Of a DNA stretch of 64,000 bases, positions 21,895 through 31,631 are shown in pieces. The notes below the pieces were generated by a model. That model was not told the DNA's origin. It searched no databases and saw only the letters and a list, made by a program, of their open reading frames with translations. The DNA lies in contig NC_080042.1 in assembly GCF_012489685.1 (NCBI RefSeq), forward strand, positions 73,708,566 through 73,772,565. The letters run 5' to 3'. The stretch is from Lotus japonicus (lineage: Eukaryota > Streptophyta > Magnoliopsida > Fabales > Fabaceae). Numbering within the stretch: the first letter of the stretch is position 1; the number at the start of each line of letters is the position of its first letter. The position numbers were made by a program, and so were the translations under genes.

Positions 21895-24393
21895 TTATCT
21901 CATAAATTCAACCCATGTATACCTTGAAAAATCATCTACACAGACAAACACATACATTTTTCCTCCCAAGCTTTCAACCTGCATGGGACCCATGAGATCC
22001 ATGTGAAGCAACTCCAGAACCTTTGTCGTGGTCTGATGCTGGAGCATCTTGTGTGGCACCTTGGTTTGCTTACCAATCTGACATTCTCCACATAGCTTTC
22101 CTTCTCCCAAGCTCAAATTGGGCAGCCCCCTTATTGCTTCATCTGCAAGAATCTTTTGCATGCTTCGGTAGTTGAGATGTCCTAGTCTTTGATGCCATAC
22201 ATTCACCTCATCTTCTTTAGTTAACAAACATCTGGAAACATGACCTTTTTCTTCTGATGTCCACATATAACAGTTGTCTTTTGATCTGACTCCTCTCATC
22301 ACAACCCTCTCATCATCAGTGGTCACAACACATTCTATCTTATTGAACTTCACAACATATCCTTGATCACACAGTTGACTTATGCTGATTAGGTTGGATG
22401 TTAAACCATTTACAAGTAACACATTGTTCAAGTTAGGAGATTCTGTGCTGACAAGTTTTCCTACTCCCTTGATCTTCCCTTTAGCTCCATCTCCAAAAGT
22501 AACATAGTTGGTGGAGTGACTTCTGATGTCTTGCAAGAAACTCTTGTTTCCTGTCATGTGCTTTGAGCAGCCACTATCAAAATACCAATCTTCCTTTGAT
22601 GATGCTATGAAAGACGTGTAGGCTACCTGACATCTGACTTCACCCTTGGGCTTCCATTGCTTCATCATCTGAACAGGCTTTTTATCGTACATCTGAGGAT
22701 AACCATATAACCTGTAACAGTAGGGCTTTATATGACCATTCTTACCACAGTAGTGACACTTCCAAGGTACAGTTTTGTCAAGCTTAAGTTGGGGTTCCAC
22801 ATGCAGAGGTACATGTCGAGGCAATGAATCTGACAACTGATAATTTCTGGGCTTCTTGAACTCAGTTTGTTTTGCAGCGGACACAAATTTCTTTGAACCT
22901 TTCTGATTTTCTTTGTTTGCTGTTCTATAGTCAAAGCCAATTCCCTTCAAACTCCCTCCTTGCTTGCTAGTCTCTTTCAGAATTTCATCAAGTATATCAG
23001 AACCACTGTTCAACATTCTAACAGATTTGTGAGTAGCTTCAAGCTTTCTTGTCAGAGTTGCCACTTCCTCTTGAAGTCCTGCATTAATCAACACTAGATT
23101 AGCTTTTTCCATAACATCAACATTTTTAAACTTACTTTGCCATTCCTCCAGATCTTCCTTCAGCTTTGTGCTGAGCTCTTTCAGCCTTTCATTCTGAGAG
23201 ACAAGTTGTTCTATCTCACTTTGCTTTTCTCTCACAAGTTTACATGCTTCTTCCCACTTGATGTGTAGCAGCTTGTAAGTCTCAGCCAGTTCCTCATCTG
23301 TAATGTCCTCATCACTTGTATCAGACTCATAGATGGTTCCAGAGAAAGCATTGACTTTGTTTACAGATATCTCCTCCTCATCTTCAGTGTCTTCATCTGA
23401 CCAAGTTATCATCATACCTTTCTTCTGCTTCTTTAGATAGGTGGCGCATTCAGACCTGATATGACCATATCCTTCACATTCATGACACTGCACTCCTTTA
23501 TTCTGACCAGATCTTTCTTCTTCTTTGGTCTTCCTCTGTGAATTGGACAATTTGGGTTTGTTATCGAACTTCATGTCCTGGACATTAGGCCTGGTTCTTT
23601 TGTCAATCTTTCTCAATGCTCTGTTGAATTTTCTTGCTAGCATGGCCAGAGCCTCAGAAAGATTTTCACCCTCACAATCTTCATCATCACCTTCATCAGT
23701 GTTTGACACAAAAGCAATACTCTTATTCTTCTTCTCAGATTTTCCACTCAGTTTCAACTCAAATGTCTGCAAAGAGCCAATAAGTTCATCAACCTTCATG
23801 TTCTCAATGTCTTGAGCCTCCTCAATTGCAGTGACTTTCATAGAAAACTTCTGAGGAAGAGATCTCAAGATCTTCCTTACAAGCTTCTCATCTGACATAG
23901 GTTCTCCCAGAGTAAATGAAGCATTAGACAAGTCACAGACACGCATGTGGAATTCTGAAATAGTCTCTTCTTCAGTCATCATCAAATTTTCAAATTGAGT
24001 AGTAAGCATCTGAAGCCTTGACATCCTTACTCGAGTAGTTCCTTCATGTGCAGTTTTCAGAATTTCCCAAGCATCCTTTGCCACAGTACACGTATTGATC
24101 AGCTTAAACATATTCTTGTCAACTCCATTAAAGATAGCATTTAGAGCCTTTGAATTTTCAAGAGCAGCTTCATCTTCAACACTGGTCCATTCTTCTTCAG
24201 GTTTTTCCACAACAGTAGTAGAGGTGCCTTCAACCTCAGCCTTAGTGGGGTGTTTCCAACCCTTGACAATAGCTTTCCAAGTCTTGTTGTCAATTGATTT
24301 GAGAAAGGCTGTCATGCGAACCTTCCAGTAGTCATAGTTAGTACCATCCAGAATGGGTGGCCTATTGACTGATCCTCCCTCCTTGTTATCCAT
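21895..24393 (-). CDS. Sirevirus gag, protease and integrase N-terminal part, ended by an in-frame TAA
   Basis: 832 codons. The N-terminus has the copia gag start (PPILDGTNYDYWKVRM). Two CCHC zinc knuckles follow, CHECEGYGHIRSEC near residue 300 and CHYCGKNGHIKPYC near 545, with a coiled-coil region between them. The aspartic protease motif is WYFDSGCSKHMTG near 603. The integrase zinc finger (WHQRLGHLNY...CGECQIGKQ) and the first catalytic Asp (LHMDLMGP) come next. A TAA at 21897-21895 stops the frame between the first and second integrase Asp, so this copy cannot make full-length Gag-Pol in one piece. Confidence 0.9.
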   Translation of the reverse strand: MDNKEGGSVNRPPILDGTNYDYWKVRMTAFLKSIDNKTWKAIVKGWKHPTKAEVEGTSTTVVEKPEEEWTSVEDEAALENSKALNAIFNGVDKNMFKLINTCTVAKDAWEILKTAHEGTTRVRMSRLQMLTTQFENLMMTEEETISEFHMRVCDLSNASFTLGEPMSDEKLVRKILRSLPQKFSMKVTAIEEAQDIENMKVDELIGSLQTFELKLSGKSEKKNKSIAFVSNTDEGDDEDCEGENLSEALAMLARKFNRALRKIDKRTRPNVQDMKFDNKPKLSNSQRKTKEEERSGQNKGVQCHECEGYGHIRSECATYLKKQKKGMMITWSDEDTEDEEEISVNKVNAFSGTIYESDTSDEDITDEELAETYKLLHIKWEEACKLVREKQSEIEQLVSQNERLKELSTKLKEDLEEWQSKFKNVDVMEKANLVLINAGLQEEVATLTRKLEATHKSVRMLNSGSDILDEILKETSKQGGSLKGIGFDYRTANKENQKGSKKFVSAAKQTEFKKPRNYQLSDSLPRHVPLHVEPQLKLDKTVPWKCHYCGKNGHIKPYCYRLYGYPQMYDKKPVQMMKQWKPKGEVRCQVAYTSFIASSKEDWYFDSGCSKHMTGNKSFLQDIRSHSTNYVTFGDGAKGKIKGVGKLVSTESPNLNNVLLVNGLTSNLISISQLCDQGYVVKFNKIECVVTTDDERVVMRGVRSKDNCYMWTSEEKGHVSRCLLTKEDEVNVWHQRLGHLNYRSMQKILADEAIRGLPNLSLGEGKLCGECQIGKQTKVPHKMLQHQTTTKVLELLHMDLMGPMQVESLGGKMYVFVCVDDFSRYTWVEFMR

Positions 24394-24442
24394 GAGAACT
24401 TGAATAAAAATTCCTGGAGCTCACCCAACCAGAACAGGGTGC

Positions 24443-24456
24443 CTGCTCTGATACCA
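24443..24456 (-). other. Primer-binding site (initiator tRNA-Met)
   Basis: On the minus strand it reads TGGTATCAGAGCAG two bases after the 5' LTR, the standard complement of the initiator methionine tRNA used by copia elements. Confidence 0.9.
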
Positions 24457-24458
24457 AT

Positions 24459-25333
24459 TGTAATTCAGGTTCCCTCTGATACGATTGTCCTGCACGATGC
24501 TGGGACAAGAGGTTCGACAACCGCTTAACAGTAAAACAAAACTTAACAACAGAAACAATAACACACAGTAATTGTTAAGCCAGTTCAGTGAAAACTTTCA
24601 CCTACGTCTGGAGGGTTTGCACCCAAAGAAAGGAAATCCACTATCTCAAGATTCAGGAATTACAGACACTCATGAACAACTCAGTTCATAGTTCACTTCC
24701 TAATCTACCCAGTGTATTTCTACTTAGAATCTCAACCTAAGTATGAGAGCCTCTCTCACTTTCTCTCAATCACTGCCATAGTGATTGGTGAACACAATGA
24801 ACAAGTAGAGTTTGAACGCAATCAAACACACAGAATCTCTCTTTGCTTTATAGAATCAGTGAGCAAAGACAGATTCACAACTAACAAGGACAAAGCATAA
24901 TTAACAAATCCTAAAACACTCGATCTCTCTCTATCAGCTTCGACCCCTTCATGTTTTAGGTTTTCATCCTTTTATAGACTTCAGCAGCGGTAGCATGGGC
25001 TTTAGGGTTGGCATAGGCTGAAGAAACAGATTGCAGTAACAGCAATTCAAAACGCAATCTTGATAGATTCGGTTTCTTATTGCACAAGTAAAGATAGAAA
25101 TCAATCTTTTAACAAAGATTGTTTCAACAAATAACAACCCAACACATAAACCCTTCTGGAATAGCTACTTGCTCCTCAAGTAACTCAAAAACATATTTTC
25201 AGTAAATCTTCAGAGGGCCCACAACAGAAACACAAGCTGAGGACAGATGCCCTAGCTTCACGAGATCAGATGCCACGACATCTGCTTCGATAATCGGTTG
25301 TTTTGACAAAATTCACGACAACATGTTCCAACA
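24459..25333 (-). repeat. Sirevirus LTR (5' LTR of the minus-strand element)
   Basis: 875 bp with TG...CA ends, nearly identical to 15915-16789. It holds the promoter that drives the element on the minus strand. Confidence 0.95.
24968..24976 (-). promoter_or_regulatory. TATA box of the Sirevirus 5' LTR
   Basis: TATAAAAGG on the minus strand, conserved in the other LTR at 16424-16432. Confidence 0.7.
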
Positions 25334-25732
25334 AAAGGTATACAAACCCTGCAGTTTCTATTAGAGCAAGCAGCACCAACACAAGTCCACAATTGAAGAA
25401 TAACAAAAAGCAAATACAGCAGAGAACCTATTTGTACAATAAAAAAGAGAGGTCTAACTTATATGAAAATGTGATGGTAGGTTTTCTACCGAAAAAGCAT
25501 TGGTGTGATTGAACGTGTGGAGTTTTCAATTCTCATGTATAGAGGTTAGTTCTAACATTAAAATGCAGTTGCACAAGTGTAAAGGGAAAGCAGTTATGCT
25601 GCATTAATGCTATAGTGTGAAAAGGTTTCCAAAATTTCATACTTCATAGTGGAACCGTTGTTCTCTAGCCGCAATGAATAAGATCACTGACGGTGCTGCT
25701 TGGATCCTTAAATGGAGGTCAAACATATATAT

Positions 25733-26096
25733 TAGAAATTGAGAGGCCTATACTCAACCACAAAAGCTAGCTCAAGAGTTGAGGTTTGCACAACCCATAT
25801 AAAGGCAATCTATGCTCTATCTCTAGCAAATGTGGGACTTCTTGAGCTAGCTTTTGTGGTTGAGTATAGGCAAACGGACTCAACCAAACATACACAAAAT
25901 TTTAATAATTTGTAGTGGTATTTATTAAGTGTATGTTTGGTTGAGTCTGTTTGCCTATACTCAACCACAAAAGCTAGCTCAAGAAGTCCCACATTTGCTA
26001 GAGATAGAGCATAGATTGCCTTTATAAGGGTTGTGCAAACCTCAACTCTTGAGCTAGCTTTTGTGGTTGAGTATAGGCCTCCCAATTTCTAATAAT
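25733..26096. repeat. Long, nearly perfect inverted repeat (foldback)
   Basis: Arms of about 170 bp (25733-25902 and 25928-26096) are complementary with about three mismatches by eye, around an AT-rich centre of roughly 25 bp. Each arm itself has inverted copies of 'tactcaaccacaaaagctag' at its two ends, so the unit can form a hairpin of hairpins. 'aaatgtgggactt' and 'ttgagctagctttt' inside recall LTR sequences of legumes. The matching place in copy A lacks it, so it inserted after the segmental duplication. The open frame at 25810-26085 is a by-product. Confidence 0.85.
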
Positions 26097-27078
26097 ATAC
26101 AAGATTCTGGTAAACAGGGGGGTCTATCTATGCTACACTTGAAATGTTACTAAAAAGAATAGCAACATTTTGTTGAGATTTTGGAAAAAAAATGCTACTA
26201 AGTATTGTGTTGTTAACACCTTTTAAAGCTATATGTATAGTAGTAGTGATCTTTTACCTTATATCTTAGTTTTTGATGTTGAACACTTTGATCCAGTTGT
26301 CTAATAGATTCTGTATTTTGTCAAAAAAGTACTTATAATTTGATAAAAGTTGTGGTATTTTTCTTCTTCCGTTGAGAGTAATATTGACTTTCATATATTA
26401 GGAAATGATTTTACCATTATGTTTAGTCAATAAGTTTTTAAAAAAAGGTATGCAAAGTGTTCATAAGACAATCATTCAACTGAAAATATTGTTCTAAAAT
26501 AACAAATATTCTGTTAGCAATGTATTCAAACTAAAATATTATCGTGAACCATCTGAAATTCCAAAACATATGCAGTTGTGGGGGCTTTAGGCTCCCAATG
26601 ATTGATCAGCACATTTTGGCGGCCATTCAACAATACCAGCAGTTAGTAGAGGACACAAAGCAGGTTATGGTGCCTTTTGGCGCCAGAAATATGATCTCCC
26701 TAAATTGACATTCAGAATGCTACTAAAAATCACTGCTTTTTTTTTTACTGTTTTCTCCTTTCAATTTTTTTTTTCCTTTCAATAAACCTCTATTCATTTC
26801 TACCAAAGTGCAAATCAATTGGTGTGGGGTTGTTCTATCTTAAACACAGATTTTGGGTTTTAATTCTTGTGAATACAGCCGCGTTAAACACTTAGTAGAG
26901 AGAATTTTGTCGCCCGGACTCGAATAAGATTGTCTCAGTGGTGGTGTGAATGATACTTGTGGTTTAATAAAAATGTCCATTCATTTTTTTGAGATTTTTA
27001 CTTATTTATATATGGTTAAAGATCTATTGATATACTCGCCTACTCAAGGATGGCATTGGCCGGCATTGGTCTTTTGTC
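26097..27078. other. Spacer upstream of UGT copy B
   Basis: Diverged copy of the sequence ahead of UGT copy A (for example 'agcaacattttgttgaga' and 'ggctttaggctcccaat'). No gene seen. Confidence 0.6.
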
Positions 27079-27092
27079 TCTATTATTATAGG
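27079..27092 (+). promoter_or_regulatory. Conserved TATA-like block of UGT copy B
   Basis: tctattattatagg, matching 13694-13709, about 75 bp before the ATG. Confidence 0.55.
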
Positions 27093-27157
27093 ACAAGTTA
27101 ATAAATCCCCTGCTTATCAACATCATCCCGCACAATAACCACACACAGGAAACTAAG

Positions 27158-28892
27158 ATGACTAATTTTGCAGAGAGAAAGCCGCATGCTGTGATGACTC
27201 CATATCCAGTTCAAGGCCACATAAATCCAATGTTCAAACTAGCAAAGTTGCTTCACCTTAGAGGCTTTCACATAACCTTTGTCAACACTGAGTATAACCA
27301 CAAACGCTTGCTCAAATCAAGAGGTCCCAATGCCCTTGATGGTCTCCCTGATTTTTCCTTTGAGGCCATCCCAGATGGTCTTCCCCCAACAGAAGGTGAT
27401 GGTGATGTTAGTCAAGACATACCTTCCCTCTGTCTATCAATCAGAGACAACTTTCTCCTTCCCTTTCGTGACCTTCTTTCCAGACTTAACCACTCTGCCA
27501 CTGCTGGTCTTATCCCCCCAGTTACCTGCTTAGTTTCTGACTTTATCATGACCTTTACTATTCAAGCTGCTGAGGAGCTTGCACTTCCTAATGTTTTCCT
27601 TTGTCCAACCAGTGCATCTAGTTTCCTGTGTATTTCGCACTTTCAGACACTGCTTGATAAAGGCCTCATACCACTCAAAGGTATATATCAACATAAGCTC
27701 TTTCTATTATGTATATTATATATATGGCATATCGGGAGACATAAGTGTTTATGATGTGGAGATATGAAACCATGACTCTATGGACGGGATTAAAATTGAT
27801 TTAGAGGCCACATGACTTTTTAAATAAGTCACATGGTTTTATGTTTTAATTTTGATCATTCATTGTTAACTTCAATGGATAAAAGATTTACTCCTCTCAT
27901 ATACACACACATATATCGAGCTTGAGCTTCAAGTTATTGACTTATAAATATTATGATATGCAGATGAGAGTTATCTGACAAATGGATATCTGGACACTAA
28001 AGTAGATTGTCTTCCAGGTATGCAAAATTTTCGCCTCAAGGACCTGACTGACACCATCAGGACAACAGATCCAAATAATTTAATGGTACAATATGCCATT
28101 GAATTGGCAAATACATTTCATAGAGCATCTGGTATTGTTTTTAATACTTTTAATGAACTTGAGAGAGATGTACTGAGTGCTCTTTTCTCCATGTTCTCTT
28201 CTATTTACCCCATTGGCCCTTTCCCTTCGTTTTTAAATAAAAGTCCCCAGAACCAGTTGACATCTTTAGGTTCCAATCTTTGGAAAGAAGATACCAAGTG
28301 TCTTGAGTGGCTAGAATCCAAAGAACCCGAGTCTGTTGTATATGTGAACTTTGGGAGCATTACTGTTATGTCACCAGAGCAACTATTGGAGTTTGCTTGG
28401 GGTTTGGCCAACAGCAAGATACCCTTTTTGTGGATCATTAGACCTGACCTTGTCATTGGTGGCAACGTGATTTTGTCACCGGAGTTTGTCGATGACATTT
28501 CAGATAGAGGCCTAATAGCAAGCTGGTGTCCACAAGAGGAGGTGCTGAACCACCCTTCAATTGGTGGATTCTTGACTCATTGTGGATGGAACTCAACCAT
28601 TGAAAGCATCTGTGCAGGAGTGCCAATGTTGTGCTGGCCATTTTTTGCTGATCAACCAACAAACTGTAGATGGATTTGCAATGAATGGGATATTGGGATT
28701 GAAATTGACACCAATGTGAAGAGAGAGGAGGTGGAGAAGCTGATCCGTGAATTGATGGTGGGAGAGAATGGAAAGAGGATGAGGCAAAACACCATGAAGT
28801 TGAAGAAGCAGGCAGAGGAGGACACAATACCGGGTGGTTTGTCATGCATGAACTTGGACAAAGTGATTAAGGAGGTGTTGCTTAAACAATAA
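27158..28892 (+). CDS. UDP-glycosyltransferase, UGT85 type (copy B)
   Basis: Exons 27158-27680 and 27964-28892 with the same phase-1 intron position as copy A; 483 residues. It has the canonical TPYPVQGHINPM with His21, VSDF Asp128, and PSPG box WCPQEEV...WNSTIESICAGVPML...PFFADQ. It is very close to copy A over the whole length, including the 3' flank, as expected for the tandem duplicate. Differences concentrate around residues 92-105 (CLSIRDNFLLPFRD), a variable acceptor-side region, and after the PSPG box (RWICNEWDIG). All key residues are intact and no break is seen. The acceptor is not predictable. Confidence 0.94.
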
Positions 28893-29073
28893 TACTTTGA
28901 AGTGCTTTTATTTTCTGCAATAATGCAGTAATGTAATAATTTATTTATCTTCTCCTCTTGAATTTGCTCGACTGTCGAGCAAAATTGATGCAACAGTTAG
29001 TAAGCGCCTAAGCGGTGCTAGTTATATTTAAGATGTAAGCTATCAGTTAAATTGTTTTTATCAATATTCATAA

Positions 29074-30010
29074 GGGCTCGTTTGGTGGTCAGGATATGAT
29101 ATAATAGGATATGATATGTGAGCAGGATAACAACATGATAGGATAAGAGCAGGATAGACTCTTATCCTATCCTGTGTTTGAGGTGCACATGATAAGGACA
29201 TGATATGATAAGAAAAATGTTATATTTGAATAAAAAAATACATTTAAAAATTGATTATTCTATTAAATTTAATTTTTTTTACATTTTCATGAATGAGTCT
29301 ATATTTTAAAATAACTAAAATTAATTTAAATTCTATTAATTAGCCTATTTTATTATTTTGAAGATAGCCTGTATTTTAAATAAAATTATACTACTAACCA
29401 ATTAGTTTTCACTTAGTTGTGACATGTGATAATTAACAATAAAAGTTAACTAAATTAAGAATATTATTATTTAAAAAGTACTTTATATTTAAATTATAAA
29501 TTATTATATAAGTAGATAAATAGTTTTAAATAATAGGAGATGAAAATAGAAAATTATTCCATTACTATTAAAAAATAATATTTATAATAAATTGGTTTTC
29601 ACCTAGTTGTGACACGTGATAAATAATAAAAATTAACTAAATAAAAATATTATTATTTAAAAAATACTTTATATTTAAATTATTATTAATTTTTAAATAA
29701 TAGGAGATGAAAAATATTAAATTATTCTATTACTATTAATACATCAATTTTTTTATTTAAATTAATTTTTTTATATTTTTTAATGAATATTATTTTAAAT
29801 TATATAATATTAAAATAATTTAATTTGGAGTTAGGATACTGAAAGAAAATATACAACTGGTATCCTATCCTGTTCTATCCTAGCTCCCCTCTTAGTATAA
29901 CTTTTACACATGATGGACATGATATGATAGGAGACAGGATAGCATTATCCTATCCTGCTGGTGCAACAAACAACAGATAACAAGAGAATATGATTATTAT
30001 CATGTCCTAA
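29074..30010. mobile_element. AT-rich DNA transposon, PIF/Harbinger-like MITE
   Basis: Starts gggctcgtttggtggtcagg after 'taa', a common start for legume PIF/Harbinger MITEs. Near the right end 'atcctatcctgctggtgcaacaaac' is its imperfect complement, and 'catgatatgataggA' type motifs recur inverted at both ends. The interior is very AT-rich with duplicated segments ('gttttcaccta/cttagttgtgaca'). No coding capacity. The right end is unclear because a 32-bp segment with 'aacaagagaatatgattatt' is repeated at 29977 and 30009. Confidence 0.5.
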
Positions 30011-30029
30011 CAAGAGAATATGATTATTA

Positions 30030-30108
30030 TGATTAGTAAGCGCCTAAGCGGTGCTAGTTATATTTAAGATGTAAGCTATCAGTTAAATTGTTTTTATCAA
30101 TATTCATA
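30030..30108. repeat. Second copy of the UGT 3'-flank segment
   Basis: About 78 bp ('agtaagcgcctaagcggtgc' to 'tcaatattcataa') repeats 28998-29073 almost exactly, in the same orientation, on the far side of the inserted element at 29074-30010. Confidence 0.8.
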
Positions 30109-30319
30109 AAGGTATTGAGACTATGTGAGGCTTCATAGTTTTTCATTCAAATGGAGGGGTCTTGCAAAAAAGTTATATACGATTTTTTTACTAGTATATT
30201 ATAACACCATTTAATAGACAAAATTATATCAGAATGCTTTTCTTTTCTCCAATGCAGCACTGTAAAAAATTGATTGATCTTATCCTCTAGAAGTTATTTC
30301 ATTGTTGATAAAACAAATC

Positions 30320-30770
30320 GGATCAATCAGTAAACCTCAGGATGCGGGTTAACCAGGTGCTTCTGTGGTGGCGCTTTGATTGGACCTCTCGAACTTGGTC
30401 TTTCTTCGGGCTTTTCTCCTTCATAGTTGGTTTATCCGTTGTGGTACCCCTTTTTCGTGATGTTGGGCCCTCCTTTGGTGGTACTTGCAAAGACACTCCG
30501 ATGCTCAAGTCACTAAGAGTTTGAGTGAAGGTCGGAGCGTCCCAAGTCCTTTCAACGTCGATCGAATTCCTAGGCGCAACGTGCTTCGCGGAGAGCCATT
30601 TGGATCTTTTGTGTCGAATATCATTCCTGCAAGCCGATGGGCGGTGAATCTGCACTCTGTTGTTTGCTATTTATTCTCAAGCGGAGTGTTCGATGTTGGA
30701 CAATGGGTCATTGACCCTACTAAACTTGAGCGGGAAGGACATGAAGGTGTAACTTGTAAGTGAGAAAGTT
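30320..30770. repeat. Unclassified diverged repeat, possibly LTR-derived
   Basis: A GC-richer island in AT-rich DNA. On the minus strand it contains 'gacttgagcatcggagtgtc', a phrase I associate with plant LTR-retrotransposon remnants. Overlapping open frames on both strands have no domain I recognise. Confidence 0.3.
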
Positions 30771-30839
30771 TTAAATATTCATTTACTGTCAAGTACTAAT
30801 ATAACTCTTGCCCGTCAAAAAAATTACTAATATAACTCT

Positions 30840-30895
30840 TGGTGCACCAGTGGACCAAAATATAAAAGGTCCACCATAATGGGCACTTAATCCTG
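30840..30895. repeat. Relic end of an element related to 31632-32691
   Basis: 'ggtgcaccagtggaccaaaat' and 'ggtccaccataatgggcac' resemble the right terminal region of the element at 31632-32691 ('ggtccaccggtggaccaaaa...tccaccctagtagacac'). Confidence 0.45.
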
Positions 30896-31358
30896 ATACC
30901 ATTAATAAACTAGTGTTTATGATGTATTTTATACGTGAGTCAATACGTTGATTATTTAAAATATAATAAACAAAGATGAAATAGAAGAGTCTGAAGTGCT
31001 AAGCAAAGCGGTGGAAAAGTCTTAAATTGAAACACTTGTTTGAAATTTGTGCAGTTGAATAACTAATAAACAAAGATGAAATAGAAGTGTCTGAAATGCG
31101 AAGCAAACGACTAATTAACTAATAAGAAGATTGGTTAACGAAACCTCAAATTCTCCAAAACATATAAGGGGACGGTTTTACGGTGTCTAATAAACAGTAA
31201 CTGAGTTAATCTGCAGTGAACGCGATTATGCGCGTTCGTTTCCGCTCATACGTTCTCAAAAACTTCTTGGTAGACAACATTGCGCGTGGAGCTCGAAACT
31301 GCCCCTTGTTCATCCACAATGAGCACCTTCAACCCTTTTCTAGACTTCACCCTTCAGT
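30896..31358. other. Intergenic, nothing recognised
   Basis: Contains a short direct repeat ('taataaacaaagatgaaatagaag.gtctgaa' near 30965 and 31065). The open frame at 31216-31416 has no motif. Confidence 0.5.
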
Positions 31359-31371
31359 TCTCTCAATTTTT

Positions 31372-31564
31372 ATTTTTTATTGGTTTCCAAGGTATCCTCA
31401 CAGCCGACAGCCATGAGACTAATCCCCCGAGGCTCTGAGATCACTTTAAGTGGGTAGGTCTCTCCCAACAAATGCAGAAACATACACACCGCCCAGGAAC
31501 TGAACCCTGGACTAGATGCTTAAGGAGCTCAACTATCTACTAGTTGTGCTACACCTTGTTGGTA
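31372..31564 (-). mobile_element. tRNA-derived SINE
   Basis: On the minus strand, tagcacaactagt fits an RNA polymerase III A box and gggttcagttcc, about 35 bp later, fits a B box. The element is flanked by a 13-bp direct repeat tctctcaattttt (31359-31371 and 31565-31577), and its 3' end (plus-strand left side) is T-rich on the plus strand, that is A-rich on the element's strand. A related older copy lies at 45542-45729. Confidence 0.75.
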
Positions 31565-31631
31565 TCTCTCAATTTTTCTTGCCTATTTGTGCTTCTACAT
31601 TTTTGTTCTTAGTGATTGTGAGTTATATTTT

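Larger units (their letters stand above)
15915..25333 (-). mobile_element. Ty1/copia retrotransposon, Sirevirus (SIRE1-like)
   Basis: Two 875-bp LTRs (TG...CA) flank 7.7 kb, with a 5-bp target duplication aaagg at 15910-15914 and 25334-25338. Reading on the minus strand: LTR, primer-binding site for initiator Met-tRNA, gag-pol, an envelope-like frame, polypurine tracts, LTR. The order protease-integrase-RT-RNase H is that of copia elements. The extra frame after pol and several polypurine runs are Sirevirus traits. About 16 substitutions separate the LTRs by eye, so the insertion is fairly young. Confidence 0.95.
15711..25431 (-). pseudogene. PI-PLC fragment (exons 1-2 only), split by a retrotransposon
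   Basis: Exon 1 equivalent is 25431-25348 and exon 2 equivalent is 15833-15711; both align base-for-base in length with the full gene (84 and 123 bp). The start codon is ATA instead of ATG. Exon 2 keeps the cysteine codon that is TGA in the complete gene. Exons 3-8 are missing because the duplication breakpoint lies in intron 2. Intron 1 contains the whole 15915-25333 retrotransposon. It cannot encode a functional enzyme. Confidence 0.85.
15634..29045. repeat. Tandem segmental duplication, copy B (expanded by insertions)
   Basis: Matches copy A from PI-PLC intron 2 to the UGT 3' flank ('taagcgcctaagcggtgc'). It is enlarged by the Sirevirus (9.4 kb) and by the palindrome at 25733-26096. Without these the unit is about 3.6 kb. 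Confidence 0.78.

Noticed and set aside
31501..31560. tRNA gene on the minus strand
   Set aside because: A/B boxes are present but no cloverleaf can be drawn, and a TSD marks it as a SINE.
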